Origin: Pirellulales bacterium
Lineage (GTDB): Bacteria > Planctomycetota > Planctomycetia > Pirellulales > Thermoguttaceae
DNA: 51,117 nucleotides
Direction: 5' to 3'
NCBI GenBank assembly: GCA_016931995.1
Contig: JAFGDS010000148.1
Location: 1 to 51,117 of the forward strand
Both the position numbers and the translations under genes were made by a program. The notes beneath the pieces were generated by a model, which was given only the letters and a program-made list of their open reading frames with translations, was not told the origin of the DNA and searched no databases. Each line of letters starts with the position of its first letter. Position 1 is the stretch's first letter. Positions 27,027 through 34,493 of the stretch are shown one piece after another.

Positions 27027-28109
27027 CTACGGCGCGGCGTACTCCCGGCGAAGCGCGGCGACTTCCTCGAGGATGGCGGTGACCTGCTCGTCGCGGACCT
27101 GGTGGTCCATGTTGATGCAGCATACGCCGGTCAGATAAGGGTTGTCCGAGGCGCGGACCAGCCGGCGGATCGTCTGGCGGATCGCGTCGGGCGTCTGGTG
27201 GATGATGTCCACCGGGCTGTAGCGGATGTTCATGAACGTGTCCGGAAGATGGCGCCGCAGCACGGCCACGTCGCCGCCCCAGCCCACGTCGAGAAAATCC
27301 AGATGCGGCAGCTTGGCGAACGTCGCGGCGAAGCGATGGGGATCCTCGCCGCAGTAATGGATGCCGTAGGGCCGATACCTCTTGCTCCACTCGACGTCGA
27401 ACGGCATCAAGAGCCGCTCGTAGGCCGCCGTGGAGATCATCACGTGCGAGCATTCGCTGTGCAGCATCACCGGCCGGGCGAGGTGGCGGACGACGCGGTT
27501 GACCGTGATCGAGGTCGTGCCCGACGCCTGGGCCACTTCGGCGGTGAAGCGTTCGATCACCCGGGCGATGGCCGCGGCGAAGCGATCGGCGCCCTCCGGA
27601 TCCTCGATCATGTCAATCAGGTACGCCTGACCGCGCAGATCCAGCGCGAGGTTCAGGATGCCGCCCCAGTTCACGTCGCCGGTGACGTGGCCGAAGCGGG
27701 TTTTCAGATCGTCGTGCATCGCCGCGAACTGCTTGTACGACCGGCTGGCGAACGCGGCGTCGGGGTCCAGGGCCAGATCGTCCCGCCCGGCGGGGATCAC
27801 CTGCGGCGGGCCGTCCTCGAAGAAATCGACGCGGCAGCCGAGCATCGCCGAAAGAAGCCAGCCGGCCGCGAGATGGACCGGCCCCAGCTCGGGCCGATCC
27901 TCGCCGCGATGATCACCCAACCCAAAGCGGCCCCACCGCTCGAAGAGAGCCCGCTCCATCTTCCGCTCGACCTCGACCCGTTTCGCTGGATGGAGGAAGA
28001 AATCCTCGTCGAACGTGATGCCCTCGTGATGGAACCACCACGAAGGATGCAGCACGATGTCCACCGGCAGCATCGCGTCGCCGAGCAGGTCGTTTCGTCG
28101 GTATGTCAT
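27027..28109 (-). CDS. Uroporphyrinogen decarboxylase-like (URO-D/MtaA) protein
   Basis: 360 aa. It resembles the URO-D superfamily, which includes HemE and corrinoid methyltransferases such as MtaA. Visible elements are HLAAGWLLSAML, FASRSYKQFAAMHDDL, YGIHYCGEDPHRFA (compare the conserved HxCG of MtaA-type proteins) and LDFLDVGWGGDVAVLRR. The HemE N-terminal Arg-rich motif is not seen, so the methyltransferase-like branch is preferred. The start at 28109 has GGAG about 6 nt upstream; the frame to the left enters a palindromic repeat. No heme or corrinoid genes are adjacent, and the substrate is unknown. Confidence 0.75.
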   Translation of the reverse strand: MTYRRNDLLGDAMLPVDIVLHPSWWFHHEGITFDEDFFLHPAKRVEVERKMERALFERWGRFGLGDHRGEDRPELGPVHLAAGWLLSAMLGCRVDFFEDGPPQVIPAGRDDLALDPDAAFASRSYKQFAAMHDDLKTRFGHVTGDVNWGGILNLALDLRGQAYLIDMIEDPEGADRFAAAIARVIERFTAEVAQASGTTSITVNRVVRHLARPVMLHSECSHVMISTAAYERLLMPFDVEWSKRYRPYGIHYCGEDPHRFAATFAKLPHLDFLDVGWGGDVAVLRRHLPDTFMNIRYSPVDIIHQTPDAIRQTIRRLVRASDNPYLTGVCCINMDHQVRDEQVTAILEEVAALRREYAAP

Positions 28110-28187
28110 TCGAGTCTCCAGGCAAGGGAGGCGCCTCGCCAAGGACATGTTCCGAGGTTGTTGGATCGCATGGGAGGCTGTTTTTGA

Positions 28188-28254
28188 GTGCCACTGGCTT
28201 TGCCCGTGCGCGCCGCATCCCGCCACGCGACGGCACTGGCAAAGCCAGTGGCAC
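28188..28254. repeat. Palindromic element, CCACTGGC family
   Basis: Arms of 21 nt at 28188-28208 and 28234-28254 match the galT-glgA element with one mismatch (CCCGTG for CCAGTG). It lies in the 335-bp gap between divergent genes; the rest of that gap has only a possible -10 at 28382. Confidence 0.8.
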
Positions 28255-28381
28255 ACACGCGGCTCCGCAACGCGGCACGTCGCGTTCCCTTTCCCGAAAG
28301 TCTACTCGGGTCGCGGACTTGGCACAAGTCGCGCGGGGCTGTTGCGGGGGCATGCTTCTTCGCGTGCCGCAAACGATCGTG

Positions 28382-28387
28382 TACAAT
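28382..28387 (+). promoter_or_regulatory. Possible -10 element for RlmI-like gene
   Basis: TACAAT lies 58 nt before the GTG at 28445. The region 17 nt upstream (TTCGCG) matches the -35 consensus only at the first two bases. Weak call. Confidence 0.25.
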
Positions 28388-28444
28388 GCTCTTAGGCGTT
28401 CGTCCGCTGGGACAATTGCCCGCCATGCCGCGTTGGATGCCGCC

Positions 28445-29302
28445 GTGTTCGAGCCCGACCAATACCGATTGATCGACTTTGGCGCGGGCCGGCGGCTGGA
28501 GGCGTTCGGCCCGTGGCGGCTGGACCGGCCGTGTCCGGCGGCCGAGGGGCTTGCGCGCGAGGACGAGCCCGCCTGGGCCAAAGCCGACGCGCGATACGAG
28601 CCCGGCGCCGAGGGCCAGGACGGTCGCTGGCGCCGGAGGCCGGACATGCCGGAACGTTGGACTGTTGCCCACGGACCCCTGCGGCTGGAATTGAAGCTCG
28701 GCCCGGTGGGCCACGTCGGCGTGTTTCCCGAGCAGGCCGTGAATTGGGATTGGCTCGCGGGCCAGATCGCCGCCGCGCCGCGGCCGGTCGAGCTGCTCAA
28801 CCTCTTCGCCCACACCGGCGGCAGCACGCTGGCGGCCGCGGCGGCTGGAGCGAAGGTGGTTCACGTCGACGCCGCGCGAAACACGGTCGCCTGGGCACGG
28901 CGCAACGCCGAGCTATCGGACCTGGCCGCCGCGCCAATCCGCTGGATTGCCGAGGACGCGGCCAAGTTCGTGCGACGAGAATTGAAACGGGGGCACGGTT
29001 ACGACGCGGTGATCCTCGACCCGCCCAGCTACGGCCACGGACCCCGCGGCGAAGTATGGCAACTGGCGAAACACTTGCCGGACCTTTTGGCGGCCTGCGG
29101 CCCGTTGACGGCCGGGCGTCGCCGGTTCATCCTATTGACGTGCCACACGCCCGAGTTCGACGCGGACCGGCTTGGCCGGATGATGCGCGAGGCCCTCGGC
29201 GGCCCGTCGTCCGGCGCGATCGAGGCCGGCGAGCTGGCGATCCAGTCAACCACCGACCGCCACCTGCCCAGCGGCGTCTTCGTCCGCTGGACGGCGACGT
29301 GA
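28445..29302 (+). CDS. RlmI-like SAM-dependent RNA methyltransferase
   Basis: 285-aa class I methyltransferase related to RlmI/RlmK-type 23S rRNA cytosine-5 methyltransferases. Motifs are LLNLFAHTGGSTLAAAAAGAKVVHVD (SAM-binding), AWARRNAELS, IRWIAEDAAKFVRRE and the catalytic-loop-like VILDPPSYGHGP. The N-terminal ~95 residues have YRLIDFGAGRRLEAFGPW and GHVGVFPEQ instead of a full PUA domain. The GTG at 28445 is chosen because conserved sequence starts there; an ATG at 28352 would add unconserved residues across the possible promoter. It is followed by a second RNA methyltransferase gene on the same strand. Confidence 0.82.
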   Translation: MFEPDQYRLIDFGAGRRLEAFGPWRLDRPCPAAEGLAREDEPAWAKADARYEPGAEGQDGRWRRRPDMPERWTVAHGPLRLELKLGPVGHVGVFPEQAVNWDWLAGQIAAAPRPVELLNLFAHTGGSTLAAAAAGAKVVHVDAARNTVAWARRNAELSDLAAAPIRWIAEDAAKFVRRELKRGHGYDAVILDPPSYGHGPRGEVWQLAKHLPDLLAACGPLTAGRRRFILLTCHTPEFDADRLGRMMREALGGPSSGAIEAGELAIQSTTDRHLPSGVFVRWTAT

Positions 29303-29314
29303 GGACAATGCCAC

Positions 29315-29451
29315 TCCCCTCTCCCGCCTGCGGGAGAGGGTCGGGGGTGAGGGGATCCTCCGCTTCGCTCAGGATGACCATTGTACAAGAGCTGACGAAA
29401 CCGCTGTTGACGTTGAACGAACTCTGGGAATAGCCGCTTGCGGCTTCGCGC
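29315..29451. repeat. Cluster of three repeat motifs between methyltransferases
   Basis: Between the two methyltransferase genes lie CTCTCCCGCCTGCGGGAGAG with GTCGGGGGTGAGGGG (29320-29354), one arm of the TCCTGAGCG family (29355-29378), and GCCGCTTGCGGCTTCGCG (about 29433-29450). All three motifs recur elsewhere in the window. No gene is seen. Confidence 0.7.
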
Positions 29452-29452
29452 G

Positions 29453-30250
29453 ATGAAACCCATCACAAGCGTTCAGAACCCCCGGATCAAGGCCGCCGTC
29501 CGCCTGCGCGACGGGCGTCATCGGGCGAAGCAAGGGCGGTTTCTCATCGACGGCCTGCGCGAGATCCACCGCGCCGTCGAGGCCGACGTCGACCTTTGCG
29601 AGGTTTACGTTTGCCCCGCCCGCTGCACGCGGCGGCAACAGATGGAAATCGCCGGTCTGGTCGGCGACGTCGATGGCCCGTTCTTCGAGGTCGCGCCCGA
29701 GGTGTTCGACAAGCTCGCCTTCGGCGATCGGGCCGAGGGCATCGTGGCCGTCGCCGAGCGGCCCGACTGGCGGCTTGAGGATTGCGCGCTATCCGCCGCG
29801 CCGTTGGTGGCGGTGATCGAGGGGATCGAGAAACCAGGTAATATCGGCGCGGTGGTCCGCAGCGCGGATGCGGCCGGCCTGGACGCCGTCATCCTGGCCG
29901 ACTGCCGCACGGATCTGGTCAATCCCAACGCGATCCGCGCGAGCCTCGGCACGGTGCTGTCGTTTCCCGCTTTCGAGGCGACCACCGAAGAGGCGCTCGC
30001 CTGGCTCGGGCAGAACAAGCTGCCGATCTACGCCGCCCGGGTGGACGGGGCGGTTCCCTACGATGAAGTGGACTTCCGCCCCGGCGGCGCGATCGTCTTG
30101 GGCAGCGAGGCCGGGGGCTTGAGCGCCGCGTGGTCGGGCGCGGCGGTCACGCCGATCCGCCTGCCCATGCTCGGCCGGGCCGACAGCCTGAACATCTCCG
30201 CCACGGCCGCCGTCCTCTTCTACGAAACCCTCCGGCAGCGGTCCGTGTAG
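29453..30250 (+). CDS. TrmH/SpoU-family RNA 2'-O-methyltransferase
   Basis: 265-aa SPOUT methyltransferase that methylates ribose 2'-OH in rRNA or tRNA. The N-terminal substrate-binding domain (about 1-100) has SVQNPRIKAAVRLRDGRHR and GRFLIDGLREI, as in TsnR/RlmB relatives. The knotted catalytic domain has motif 1 EKPGNIGAVVRSADAAG, then NPNAIRASLGTVLS, motif 2 IVLGSEAGGLS and motif 3 IRLPMLGRADSLNISATAAV. The ATG at 29453 gives the normal family N-terminus. The exact RNA target is not readable. Confidence 0.92.
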   Translation: MKPITSVQNPRIKAAVRLRDGRHRAKQGRFLIDGLREIHRAVEADVDLCEVYVCPARCTRRQQMEIAGLVGDVDGPFFEVAPEVFDKLAFGDRAEGIVAVAERPDWRLEDCALSAAPLVAVIEGIEKPGNIGAVVRSADAAGLDAVILADCRTDLVNPNAIRASLGTVLSFPAFEATTEEALAWLGQNKLPIYAARVDGAVPYDEVDFRPGGAIVLGSEAGGLSAAWSGAAVTPIRLPMLGRADSLNISATAAVLFYETLRQRSV

Positions 30251-30263
30251 CCGTTTTTGGAGC

Positions 30264-30281
30264 GCGGCGACTTGTCGCCGC
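30264..30281. repeat. Perfect 8-bp hairpin between convergent genes
   Basis: GCGGCGAC and GTCGCCGC flank TT. The hairpin sits between the stop codons of trmH-like (+) and the TOPRIM-like gene (-). There is no T-run on the correct side for either strand, so it may be a repeat or a weak bidirectional stop. Confidence 0.5.
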
Positions 30282-30307
30282 ATTATGGCGGTCGTGACCG
30301 AGGATCG

Positions 30308-30946
30308 TTACCAGCCTTGGATCCGTCGGGCCAACGCGCCAAAACCTCCGCGGAACTGTTGTTCGAGGCGGCCGAGCCAGCCGTTCGTCACGATTTCTTG
30401 GGCAGCACGGACCAGACATTGCTGCTGGAGGTCGAGCGAAGGTCGGTCGGTTCCGTACAACTGCTTCTTCAGTTCGTTTTTTGTGTAGGGCAATCGTCCG
30501 GACTGACAACCGAGCAGCCATGCCGTTTCGTTGACCCGATGATCCTTTGCGACAAGACCCCAAGCTTCGATTGCGGGGACAGCCAATGCAACCGCCGTCT
30601 TGATGGGCCCCCGTCCCTTCCGAGACCGAAGTTGTCGCTGCGTTTGGTCGATGCTCGTCTGGAGTTGACACAGTCGACAATTCGGGTCCAGACCGCCTAG
30701 TTTCTCGTGTCCCTCGGAATGGAGCACGGTCTCATCCGAGTCAAGCCCAACCACGAAGGCGTCGGCGTCGGACTGGTAATGAAGATACTTCAGCACGTGT
30801 GGCGTCGTTTGAAGCACACTCATCCAGCCACGAGTGCGAAGCGGAGGAAGGGCGACCGGCTCTGTCTCCTGCCCAAGGAGCCCTCCCGCCAGAACACGAA
30901 GGGCCGCCTCGTCCGCTGGAGACTCGCTCAGGATGGCAACCTTCAT
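30308..30946 (-). CDS. TOPRIM-like partner of OLD/AAA_21 ATPase
   Basis: 212 aa, not matched with certainty to a named family. The N-terminus MKVAILSESPADEAALRVLA resembles the TOPRIM start (E8, D12), and FVVGLDSDE (64-72) supplies a DxD (D69, D71). VPAIEAWGLVAKD (123-135) resembles the Pro-x-x-Glu-Ala-Trp segment of DUF4276/RloB-like proteins. CRLC (90-93) is an odd extra. The last 45 residues are helical and basic. The ATG overlaps the ATPase stop as ATGA, so the two are translationally coupled. By context it is a candidate nuclease or effector of a split OLD/PARIS/RloAB-like defence pair. Function is inference; the open frame is secure. Confidence 0.7.
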   Translation of the reverse strand: MKVAILSESPADEAALRVLAGGLLGQETEPVALPPLRTRGWMSVLQTTPHVLKYLHYQSDADAFVVGLDSDETVLHSEGHEKLGGLDPNCRLCQLQTSIDQTQRQLRSRKGRGPIKTAVALAVPAIEAWGLVAKDHRVNETAWLLGCQSGRLPYTKNELKKQLYGTDRPSLDLQQQCLVRAAQEIVTNGWLGRLEQQFRGGFGALARRIQGW

Positions 30947-31962
30947 GATTGGCTGGGCACTCCGCCGAGAATGCCGGAGAACCAAGCGTCGCCCAAGGGA
31001 GCGCTACCAAGAATATCCTGAAGGTGGGGCTGATCGGCGACTCGCCGGAACCGCACAGTGTCATCCACCCGATCCGCAACGATAATCTCCTCCGGATGAT
31101 CCCGAAAGAGATCGAGGAAGTAGGGGGAGTGGGTTGTAGCGATCACCTGCACCGCCGCGCGATCCTCGCCCAGCGCCTCCGGATGAGACAAGCGGTACAT
31201 GGCGTCCTGAACGCACCGCAAGAGCCGCGGGTGGATGCCCCGGTCCGGCTCCTCCAGACAAACGATCGGCGGCGGAGTTGGAAGATACGCGAGCGTCAAG
31301 AGAGCCAAGACAATCAGCGTACCATCGGATAGATCGCACGCTGGCAATTTCTCCGGACTGCGCGCCAGCCCCAGAACCAGCGACTTGCTCCCCTTCTTTC
31401 CCGTCGGCCGATCGAAATGGATCCGGTCGAACTCCGGCAACCAGTGCCGTATCTGTTCGCTCAGGGCCTTGAAGCGATCGGGGTGATCGTCCCGCATTGC
31501 GTCCATCACGGCGACCAGGCCGCCGCCGTTGCTGTCAAGGACGGGAGCGTGGGTTACGTCGCCCGGTTTCGCGATGGCCTGTGCGTCCAGGGAGAACACT
31601 TGGATCTGAGCGAGCAAGCCCTTGATGTCATCCGGCAACCAATGATCAACGCCGTGGGAGAACGTGTTCTCCTGCCGGTAGCCTCGCCTATCAGTACAAT
31701 CCCATCGTATGTGCGTGTGAACGCCGTGGCGGGCCCCTCCCCAATGCAGCGTCAACTCGACAAGCGGATTCTCTTTCGCGCGTTCGCCGAGCGAGGCGAA
31801 CTCCGGACCACGGTGCTCGCCGGGTTTTCCCGCCGCGGCCAACGCCTGCAGGACCGTGGACTTACCGCTTCCGTTGGGCCCAACGAGGATGTTGCACCAA
31901 TCCAACGGCAATGTGGCATCCCGCAATATCTTGAAATTGCGGAAGTCGATGGCCTCGATCAT
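30943..31962 (-). CDS. OLD/RecF-like AAA_21 ATPase
   Basis: 339-aa stand-alone ABC-type ATPase of the AAA_15/AAA_21 group. It starts MIEAIDFRNFKILRDATLPL. Walker A is GPNGSGKST (28-36), the signature is LSDGTL (about 212-217), Walker B is PIVCLEEPDRGIHP (about 233-246) and the switch His is in TTHSPYFLDLF (about 277-287). No TOPRIM domain is fused; a TOPRIM-like protein follows with a 4-nt overlap. A GGGAGG site precedes the ATG by about 7 nt. Such ATPases drive defence systems (OLD, Gabija, PARIS, RloAB) or DNA metabolism. Base composition is somewhat less GC-rich than in neighbours, consistent with transfer. Confidence 0.85.
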   Translation of the reverse strand: MIEAIDFRNFKILRDATLPLDWCNILVGPNGSGKSTVLQALAAAGKPGEHRGPEFASLGERAKENPLVELTLHWGGARHGVHTHIRWDCTDRRGYRQENTFSHGVDHWLPDDIKGLLAQIQVFSLDAQAIAKPGDVTHAPVLDSNGGGLVAVMDAMRDDHPDRFKALSEQIRHWLPEFDRIHFDRPTGKKGSKSLVLGLARSPEKLPACDLSDGTLIVLALLTLAYLPTPPPIVCLEEPDRGIHPRLLRCVQDAMYRLSHPEALGEDRAAVQVIATTHSPYFLDLFRDHPEEIIVADRVDDTVRFRRVADQPHLQDILGSAPLGDAWFSGILGGVPSQS

Positions 31963-32287
31963 CGGACTACCTCCCTTCTTCCTTTATTCTACCAAACGCT
32001 CTGACTGAATGGAGACCCCCCTGCTGAGGGTCCGCTCCGTCATTGTTCTCGCCGACCCGCGTGAATCGCTCGGCCCGAGGAAATACCGGCGCGAAACAAG
32101 GACGACCGTTCCCGTTCTTTGTGTCGCGGCGCACGAGCGGAATCGTTGAACAAGGACGATCATGCCACTTGCGCCGTCCTTGCCCGCCGCGAAAGCCTTG
32201 TCGCCGCGTGCCGGCGACGTTCACGCACGGCCCGCGCCGGCGTCGAAGAGAAGCAAGAGCACCCTCCCTCCCGGCGGGCACGGTGAC
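31963..32287. other. Divergent intergenic region ATPase / protease
   Basis: About 325 bp. It holds the possible promoter of the ATPase operon near 31986 and a small hairpin at 32011-32033 (GACCC/GGGTC). AACAAGGACGA occurs near 32094 and again near 32149 as a short direct repeat. An in-frame ATG at 32162 extends the protease gene but has no signal-like start. Nothing else was recognised. Confidence 0.4.
31986..31991 (-). promoter_or_regulatory. Possible -10 of the ATPase/TOPRIM operon
   Basis: On the minus strand, TGGTAGAAT gives a -10 (TAGAAT) 24 nt before the ATPase start codon, leaving room for the GGGAGG site. The hexamer 17 nt upstream (CTCCAT) is a poor -35. Suggestive only. Confidence 0.3.
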
Positions 32288-33295
32288 GTGAGAACCGCAT
32301 TGTCGATTGCGATCGCTTTGATGGCGACGGCCGTCGCGTTTGCGCGGCCCGTCTCGCCCGTGCGCGCGCATCCGGCGGTGGTCCGCATCGTCGTGCCCGA
32401 GCCCGGCGGCGCCACGCTTGGCTCGGGAGCCCTCGTGGCCGTCAACCAGACGCACGGGCTGGTGGTGACCAACTGGCACGTGATCCGCGACAGCCGGGGT
32501 CGGGTTGACGTGCTCTTCCCCGATGGATTTCGCTCCCGTGCCACGGTGCTTCGCGCGGACCGCGACTGGGACCTCGCGGCGCTGGTGATCTGGCGGCCGC
32601 CCGTCGCGCCCATCCCGTTGGCCCAACGCGTGCCCCAGCGGGGCGAGCCGCTTTCGATCGCGGGATACGGGCGGGGAAGCTACCGGTTGGCCACGGGCCG
32701 GTGCCTTCGATACTGGTCGCCCGGCGGACACCTGCCCAATGAGGTGATCGAACTGTCGGCCGGGGCCCGCAACGGCGACTCGGGCGGGCCGATCCTCAAC
32801 CAGCAAGGCGAACTGGCCGGCGTGCTCTTCGGCGCGTCCTGGGGAAAGACCATGGGCAGCCACTGCATGCGGGTGCGGCAGTTTCTCACGCCGGTCACGG
32901 GCGACATTTACGGCGCGTCGGGCATCGACCCGGCGACGGTGGCCCGGCAGTCGGCAAACACGGGGCACGCGCCGCAGGTCTCCCTTCCACCTGCTCCGCC
33001 CGTTGTTGCGTCCGTGCCCACCGCGCAACGACGACCAGAGCCAGAATCGCGGCTGGCGGCGCCGCCAGCCACCGGCGGCGCGGCGCTGGACGCGGGCGGA
33101 TGGACCGCCTCGCGCGACCGGCCAGCCGCACCGGCCACCGCCGCGAACACCCCGGCCAGCGCGGCCGACGCGGCGGGCGCGCCCCAGGCTTCTCCGGCCT
33201 CGCCGACGGATGGGACCGACCAGACCGAGACGTTTTTGGCCATCGTCGGCCTGGCCGCCCTGCTGGTGGGCGGGCTGCGGGCGCTGACCCGATGA
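32288..33295 (+). CDS. Secreted trypsin-like serine protease
   Basis: 335-aa chymotrypsin-fold protease. The catalytic triad is visible: His in VVTNWHVI, Asp in DRDWDLAALVI and Ser in ARNGDSGGPIL. From the GTG at 32288 the protein begins RTALSIAIALMATAVAFA, a plausible signal peptide; an ATG at 32162 would add 42 Pro/Lys-rich residues and is disfavoured. After the protease domain (about 30-220) comes a Pro/Ala-rich linker. A C-terminal hydrophobic helix (FLAIVGLAALLVGGLRAL) then anchors it in the membrane. No PDZ domain, so it is not a full HtrA. It lies divergent from the ATPase pair; no functional link is claimed. Confidence 0.82.
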   Translation: MRTALSIAIALMATAVAFARPVSPVRAHPAVVRIVVPEPGGATLGSGALVAVNQTHGLVVTNWHVIRDSRGRVDVLFPDGFRSRATVLRADRDWDLAALVIWRPPVAPIPLAQRVPQRGEPLSIAGYGRGSYRLATGRCLRYWSPGGHLPNEVIELSAGARNGDSGGPILNQQGELAGVLFGASWGKTMGSHCMRVRQFLTPVTGDIYGASGIDPATVARQSANTGHAPQVSLPPAPPVVASVPTAQRRPEPESRLAAPPATGGAALDAGGWTASRDRPAAPATAANTPASAADAAGAPQASPASPTDGTDQTETFLAIVGLAALLVGGLRALTR

Positions 33296-33417
33296 ACCGG
33301 CCGACGGGTTCGCCCAAGGAAACGCGGGACGCGGCGAATACGGGGAGGGGGATCGTTCCTGGGACGGTCGGCCGCGACTTTGCGCATCCGGCCGGGCGCG
33401 GTAGGATGTGATGTGCC

Positions 33418-33513
33418 TGGGCGCCATTGCTGGCTTGTCCAGCAGTGTGTTTATGTGAAGAAGCCGCGTTGCACGCCCTCACCCCCGACCCCTCTCCCAT
33501 AGAGAGAGGGGAG
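33418..33513. repeat. Partial palindromic elements
   Basis: 33418-33449 is a single arm of the CCACTGCTGG family (TGCTGGCTTGTCCAGCAG). 33476-33513 holds CCCTCACCCCCGACCCCTCT with a complementary GAGAGAGGGG, the same motif family as 29320-29354. GCGAAGCCACAAGCGG follows at about 33523. The 359-bp gap contains only repeats, with no gene. Confidence 0.7.
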
Positions 33514-33593
33514 ATAGTTGTTGCGAAGCCACAAGCGGCGGGTTAGGTCGGAGATTGGAATTCGGAGGTCGGACACTCAGAACGTATCCTCAT

Positions 33594-33649
33594 CCCGAAC
33601 CCCGAACCCCGAACCCCGAACCCCGAACCCCGAGTCCCGAGTCCCGATC
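33594..33649. repeat. Heptamer tandem repeat, eight copies
   Basis: Five exact copies of CCCGAAC, two of CCCGAGT and one CCCGATC run without spacers and end 5 nt before the ATG at 33655. A related sentence-like stretch (GGAATTCGGAGGTCGG) lies just upstream. It displaces any normal ribosome binding site. Slippage could change the distance between promoter and start codon. Confidence 0.9.
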
Positions 33650-33654
33650 CCACC

Positions 33655-34488
33655 ATGCGATTCGCCATCTGCAACGAGACGTTTCAGGACCGGCCCCTTG
33701 AGCAAGGTTTCACCTTGGCGGCGGAGTGCGGCTACACGGGCATCGAGATCGCGCCGTTCACGATTGCCACGCGTGTGACCGACGTGTCGGCCGCCGCGCG
33801 CGAGGAGATCCGTCGCCGGGCGGACGAGGTGGGCTTGGACGTGGTCGGCGTGCATTGGCTCCTGGCCAAGACCGAGGGGTTCCATCTGACCAGTCCCGAG
33901 GCCGACGTCCGCCGCCGCACGGCCGACTACTTCGCCGAGCTGGCGCGGTTCTGCGCCGACGTGGGCGGACGGGTGATGGTGCTCGGCTCGCCGCAACAGC
34001 GCAACCTCCTGCCGGGCGTGTCACTCGAACAGGCCACCGACTACGCCGCCGAGGTGATCGAGGCGTTCCTGCCGGTGCTCGAGGAGACGCAGGTGACGCT
34101 GGCCCTGGAGCCGCTCGGGCCGCAAGAGGGCGATTTCCTGCTCACGGCGGCCGAGGCGGTCCGGCTGGCCGAGCGGATCGGCTCGCCCCAGGTCCGGCTC
34201 CATCTGGACGTGAAGGCGATGTCGAGCGAGTCGATCCCGATCGACGAGATCATCCGCCGCAACGGGCGGATGGTGGCCCATTTCCACGCGAACGACCCGA
34301 ACCGGCAGGGGCCGGGATTCGGCGACGTGGATTTCCTGCCCATCTTCGAGGCGCTGGGCGAGATCGACTATCGCGGCTGGGTTTCGGTCGAGGTGTTTGA
34401 CTACACGCCGGGCGCGGAGCGCCTGGCGCGTGAGAGCATCGAGTACATGCAAGAATGTCTGGCTCGTTTGACCGACGACGCGGGGTGA
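33655..34488 (+). CDS. Sugar phosphate isomerase/epimerase-like protein
   Basis: 277-aa xylose-isomerase-like TIM barrel (AP endonuclease 2 superfamily). Metal- and substrate-site segments are CGYTGIEIAPF, VVGVHWLL, VTLALEPLG, VRLHLDVKAMSSE, MVAHFHANDPNRQGPG and WVSVEVFDYTPG, which place Glu, Asp, His and Glu at the expected strand ends. It is soluble, with no signal peptide. The natural sugar is unknown. The ATG follows the heptamer array directly and has no recognisable ribosome binding site. The next gene begins 5 nt after its stop. Confidence 0.87.
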   Translation: MRFAICNETFQDRPLEQGFTLAAECGYTGIEIAPFTIATRVTDVSAAAREEIRRRADEVGLDVVGVHWLLAKTEGFHLTSPEADVRRRTADYFAELARFCADVGGRVMVLGSPQQRNLLPGVSLEQATDYAAEVIEAFLPVLEETQVTLALEPLGPQEGDFLLTAAEAVRLAERIGSPQVRLHLDVKAMSSESIPIDEIIRRNGRMVAHFHANDPNRQGPGFGDVDFLPIFEALGEIDYRGWVSVEVFDYTPGAERLARESIEYMQECLARLTDDAG

Positions 34489-34493
34489 CGGCC

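Noticed and set aside
32162-32287. Upstream ATG extension of the protease
   Set aside because: It adds 42 residues before the signal-like helix with no good ribosome binding site; the GTG at 32288 fits export better, though not certainly.
33594-33649. Tandem array considered as CRISPR
   Set aside because: Units are 7 bp with no spacers and no cas genes are present.
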